Source: Rhizopus arrhizus
Lineage: Eukaryota; Mucoromycota; Mucoromycetes; Mucorales; Rhizopodaceae
Length of the DNA: 64,000 nt
NCBI GenBank assembly: GCA_024220505.1
Contig: JAKZZE010000025.1
Coordinates: 124,001-188,000, forward strand
Direction of reading: 5' to 3'
Made by a program: the position numbers and the translations under genes. Below, piece after piece: positions 60,030-64,000 of the stretch. The notes beneath the pieces were generated by a model, which saw only the letters and a program-made list of their open reading frames with translations, ran no database searches and was not told where the DNA came from. How positions within the stretch are numbered: position 1 is the first letter of the stretch; each line of letters begins with the position of its first letter.

Positions 60030-60384
60030 GAATATGAAACGGAATTTTTTTTTTAATAATAGAAAAAAAAAAGTACAAGAGTAGAATAATTTCCAAATAA
60101 GTCAATGATCTGAATATGAAAATTTAAAATTGCCTTCAACAAAGCTTAATTGCGTTACATTAAACCGAATCTTCTTTCTCCTTTTCTCTTTTTCTCCTTT
60201 TTTTTTCTCTCTCTTTTTTTTTTTTTTTCTTATATATTTTAGATACAACAAATAAAAGAAAGTATACTTTTCTTTTTCTATTTAAGGTGATCATAAAATT
60301 GAATTTCCATTGTTTTATTTTAATTTGGCGAAAAAAAAAAGCTAACGTTTAAAAATATTTTTAGCCCCCTTTTTTTTATACAAC
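60030..60384. promoter_or_regulatory. Bidirectional promoter region, EAF6 / reductase-acyltransferase
   Basis: 355 bp between divergent starts. Contains A/T tracts at 60046-60072 near EAF6, a 50-base CT/T tract at 60177-60231, and a C5T9 run ending 7 bases before the plus-strand ATG. No TATA box position is certain. Confidence 0.5.
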
Positions 60385-63300
60385 ATGGAAAATAAGACTA
60401 TTACAGAACCACCTATTGTCGTTGTCACTCATAATGATGAACCAGTAGAGATAACCAGTGATGAATCAGTAACTATCAGTGACAGTTCTTCTACAGCCAA
60501 TACATCACTGCACGACGAATATATACCTTATTACAACCAATCTGAATTTCAGGGTCCCGTCATCCATCATTATCGACACAAGAACATTTTGTTAACAGGT
60601 GCAACTGGGTTTGTTGGAAAAGCCATCTTGTGGAAGCTGATGCAATCCCTTCGACAGGATATTGGACATGTGTATCTCCTGATTCGAAGTGGAGGAAACA
60701 AACGAAGCAAGATTGGTAGACCAGCAGAAAGATTAAAAAATGAGATATTCAACAACAAAGTACACAGAAACCACTTGTCAAAAAACAATAGCTGATATGT
60801 ATCTATGGGATAGGCATTTGTACTGTTAAGACAACGGATGGGAAAATCCGTATTTGATGAAATCGTAGAACAAAAAATCATCCCCGTCACAGGCGATATC
60901 ATCTCACCCGATCTCTCTCTATCTCAAACAGATCGAGAACAGATCGTCAGACATGTTCAAATCGTCATACATTGCGCTGCTGCGCTCAACTACAATGAAA
61001 GACTGGATCTTACATTAGAAGTAAGACAAAGTGTAACCCATTTTAATAAAATCTTATCCTTCTCATAGACAAATACCCTTGGCACATTAAGGGTCATGGA
61101 CCTGGCAGATGAATGCCAACAGATGGGTAACATAGCTACCGCATGAAATCTGATTCAAACTAATACGATCTCTAGAGGCCTTCATTCATACCTCCTTGGC
61201 TTATACAGACCCGAGCATACCCCACGGTCATCTTCAGGAACGTGTCTATCCAATGAAATTAGGTGATCCAGAAGAGCTTTTGACGGAAATTGTCGACCTA
61301 GAGCTTAAAGAGATTCCCAAGATGACCCAGCGGATCTTGGCTTACTATCCCAACACGTATACCTTTACAAAAGCATTGACAGAGCATTTGATCATGAAAC
61401 GTGTCGATATCAACCGCGTAGAAGAAGCCCAGGGCGGTAAGAAGCAGTGGCCGGTGGCCATCGTCCGCGCGACTCAAGTAGGCCCTGCTGTCTTTGAACC
61501 TTTGCCTGGCTGGGTAAGAGACGAGAGAAAGATATGTCTTGTACTGACGAATACGTATAGGTGGATGGTGTGACGGGAGCAAACGGATTGATTTACTTGA
61601 TGGGCAAGGGCATTCAGGTGCTATCGACCGATGTGAGTCGAACTCGAGCCGACATTGTCCCTGTCGATTATTTTGCTCGCGTGGTGATATCCTGTGCGGC
61701 TGAGCTATATCCACCGGGCTACAAATTCATTTTGCCATACAATGAGATTGTGGATGAAAAAGAGCATGACAGTATCTTGCTGCCCAACGTTCAGTATTTC
61801 CCATACATCTACCAACTCTCTCGACCAACCTATACCTGGCGAGAGATCTATGAGGCCGTAAAGACTTATTGGGCTCGAAACACGCCAGTGATGCTGCCGT
61901 CTGCCGAGGATTATTTTGGATCAAAATTGTTCAAGACGAGCTTTTTCAACAAACAAAAGATGCCCTCCTCCGTGGCCTCCATCCTGGGCTCGTCAGATGC
62001 TGTGAATCGAACGATCGAATTGGCCAGTCGTGTGGTTCGATCGGTTGAGCCCTTTTTGCGTCATCAGTGGATCTGGGATCATCCGAACGTGGACCAGCTC
62101 ATAGCCATGGATGATCCACAATTTGATCTCTCGGTCTTTGACAAGATTCACCCGTACACCTATGCAGTCAACGCAGCCTTTGGCACACACGCCTATCTCT
62201 CGCCCTCCTTACCGCCCTTGCCTGCCCTGCGGAAGATCACCTTGGCCGATGGCTGGTACTGCTCCCATTTTGGCCCTCCGGAAAGCCAGCATCCGCTGGT
62301 GGATGGTCCGATTGAGTCAGTCGTGTTTAGCGCGTCTGAGATTGAGAGAAGGACGGATCGGATGGTGAAGGAAGTGATGATGGCTTTGGAGAATCCGTCG
62401 GGAGAGGTGAAGGAAAAGAAGAAGCTAGAGGTGTGGATGAATGATTTTGATGCTTTTTTGGATGATTGGTGTCACGATGATTCGGAAAAGCTAAAGAATA
62501 CAGAACACATGAGACATTTGGGCTTCTGGCTTCACCGGCCAGAGGGACACGAAGAGCATGTGCGCATCGAGGTCTTGAACGATCGACGGGTTGGAAATTG
62601 CATTAAGCAGGTAGCAAAAGACAGAAAAGGAAAGGGGTTGATATTGACGGAGGTTGATAGATTGTTGAATCATCGGGTGTTCCTCAAAAGACTGTCGTAG
62701 GAGAAGCTCTCAAGATTCTCCAGAGGATGCGCGAACGAACCGAGTTGCATTACATTTGGTCCGCCGGCGCCTTTCTTCACTCGCTCTTTGGCCGACTGTT
62801 CACCAGTCTGCGGGTGTTTGAGGCCGACCTGATTCGACTACGAGCCGAAGGCGAAAACAAAAATGTGGTCTATGTTCCCATCTGTAAATCGATGACGGAT
62901 CAAATCTTGGTATGGTACATTTGCTTGAGGTACGAGCTACCTTTGCCTGCCATTGTCTGTGATGAGGCCATGGCTCTTTTGGGCCCGATCTCTGATATCC
63001 TTCGCATCACCGGCGCTTACTTTGTTCGTCGTGATCTCTCCTCTCGTTCCCCGCTCAGTACGGCCGTAACTGCAGCCTATACAGAGGTCCTCCTGTCAGA
63101 GCACGGTGCGTTGTCGATGGCCATCGAACGGACTCGATCACGGACTGGGCGATTGCAAACAGCCTATCATGATGGATTGATCAACATGGTGATCGAAGCC
63201 ACAGTCGGTAAGGATCATGTCACGACTCCTACCGATTCCTTACCGACACCCACCGCCTCGTTTTCCTCGGTCAAGAAAGACACGGTCTTCGTGCCGGTCC

Positions 63301-64000
63301 ATATCACATATGAAAAGATACCTGAATTGAGAACTCTGATCGACCAAGTCCTGGATCAACGATCGAGAAGTACGAGTAGCTTGACCTCCACTACCTTTCT
63401 GCGGCCCAGCGCAACAGTGGCTGATCGTGAGGCGCTGACCAAAGACAAGAGTGTGCCTGAGAAGGGTAAATATGGCCGTGCGTTTGTGGCCTTTGGAAAA
63501 GCAGTGGATGTGAAAAGTAGTGTGCAAGAAGCGAGTCTTTCAGAAAACAAGCGACAGAGGTAAGTAAACATATCTAGAAAAGAGAGTGAACTGACATATA
63601 AAAAAAGCGATATACCTGTGAAGGATGAAGATGTCATTGCCGATTTTATTGCTAAAAAGATTCAAAAAGGTCAGCACGAAGCAAGCATTGTCAGTCCCGT
63701 TGCTTTAACAGCAGCCACACTGTTGTATGGAAGGATCGAAGGCGGCATCACGTTGGGAAAGCTCTATCAACACGTTGTTTGGCTTCATGAAGAGCTGCTA
63801 GAAAAGAAGGTACGGGTGGACTGGCAGCCAGATGAGGATGTACAGACAATCGTAGCCTATGCATTTCACTTGCTGGATGCACGTAGTAATTTGGTTATGG
63901 ACGGTAAACGTATGACGGAGGAGACGGTGGTTCGAGTGGTGGAGCATACAGATAACGTGATGGATTTGTCGTATGTCGCTAGTCAGTTGATTGAGATTTT
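60385..64000 (+). CDS. Fatty acyl-CoA reductase fused to GPAT/DHAPAT-type acyltransferase (3' end beyond window)
   Basis: Exons 60385-60759, 60814-61020, 61069-61126, 61176-61513, 61561-62610, 62661-63559 and 63608 onward; all phases agree, more than 1,100 residues. Residues 60-360 are the NAD(P)-binding reductase: ILLTGATGFVGKAILWKLM (Gly72), VIHCAAALNYNERLDL, and the YxxxK catalytic pair at Tyr275/Lys279 (YTFTK). A 'sterile' C-terminal domain follows. From about residue 690 comes a glycerolipid acyltransferase domain with motif II GAYFVRRDLS, motif III IERTRSRTGR and motif IV VPVHITYEK. Motif I, normally H-x4-D, reads CKSMTD, so the catalytic His is Cys751; motif III has Arg where EGTRSR has Gly. 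Reductases of this family make fatty alcohols for wax or ether lipids, and DHAPAT starts ether-lipid synthesis. Whether the acyltransferase half is active is open. Confidence 0.82.

Overview
The window looks like nuclear DNA of an early-diverging filamentous fungus, most probably Mucoromycota (Mucorales-like). The genes are split by 50-60 base GT-AG introns. Intergenic DNA is very AT-rich, coding exons are richer in GC, and poly-T/pyrimidine tracts sit just upstream of many start codons. The transposon remnants (Tc1/mariner and other DDE, LINE, Ty3/gypsy with chromodomain) are of the kinds common in that group. All calls come from reading the translated sequence and from recalled family motifs. 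No database search was run.

Layout. 0-3 kb: retro- and Tc1-transposon wreckage. 3.8-11.2 kb, all minus strand: an unrecognised gene, an Integrator subunit 10-like gene and a CUL4-type cullin. 11.4-12 kb: a decayed member of a small secreted-peptide family. 13-16.4 kb: PRM1 (plasma-membrane fusion) converging on a SET/MYND protein. 17-21.7 kb: a decayed gene, a Kre9/Knh1-like cell-surface protein, an unrecognised coiled-coil gene, and transposon and LINE debris. 22.5-28.1 kb: a dense housekeeping block with signal peptidase subunit SPC3, a reticulon, RVB1/pontin, tropomyosin and a glutathionyl-hydroquinone reductase. 28.2-32.2 kb: degraded DDE transposons and another peptide-family relic. 32.4-37.2 kb: a small CxxC protein, a Kin1-like kinase and an APC-family amino-acid/amine permease. 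37.7-44.4 kb: decayed genes, a LINE 3' end, a Tc1 relic, and two further peptide-family genes with intact reading frames. 46.3-48.7 kb: a lipid-droplet hydrolase and EAF3/MRG15. 48.8-54.5 kb: a gene-poor AT desert holding one GC-rich island at 53.1 kb and a Tc1 relic. 54.6-57.6 kb: a GPI-type cell-wall protein and an MFS transporter. 58.1-59.2 kb: a decayed transposable-element ORF. 59.4-64 kb: EAF6 and, divergently, a large fatty acyl-CoA reductase/acyltransferase fusion that runs off the window.

Three things stand out. (1) The fatty acyl-CoA reductase is fused in one reading frame to a GPAT/DHAPAT-type acyltransferase domain whose catalytic histidine position reads cysteine. (2) Four dispersed loci share about 250-300 bp of promoter plus one signal-peptide/leader sequence, mostly ending at a dibasic (Kex2-type) site, but carry unrelated mature parts. 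(3) An INTS10-like Integrator subunit is present in a fungus. RVB1, EAF3 and EAF6, all known NuA4/TIP60 subunits, also lie within 36 kb of each other.
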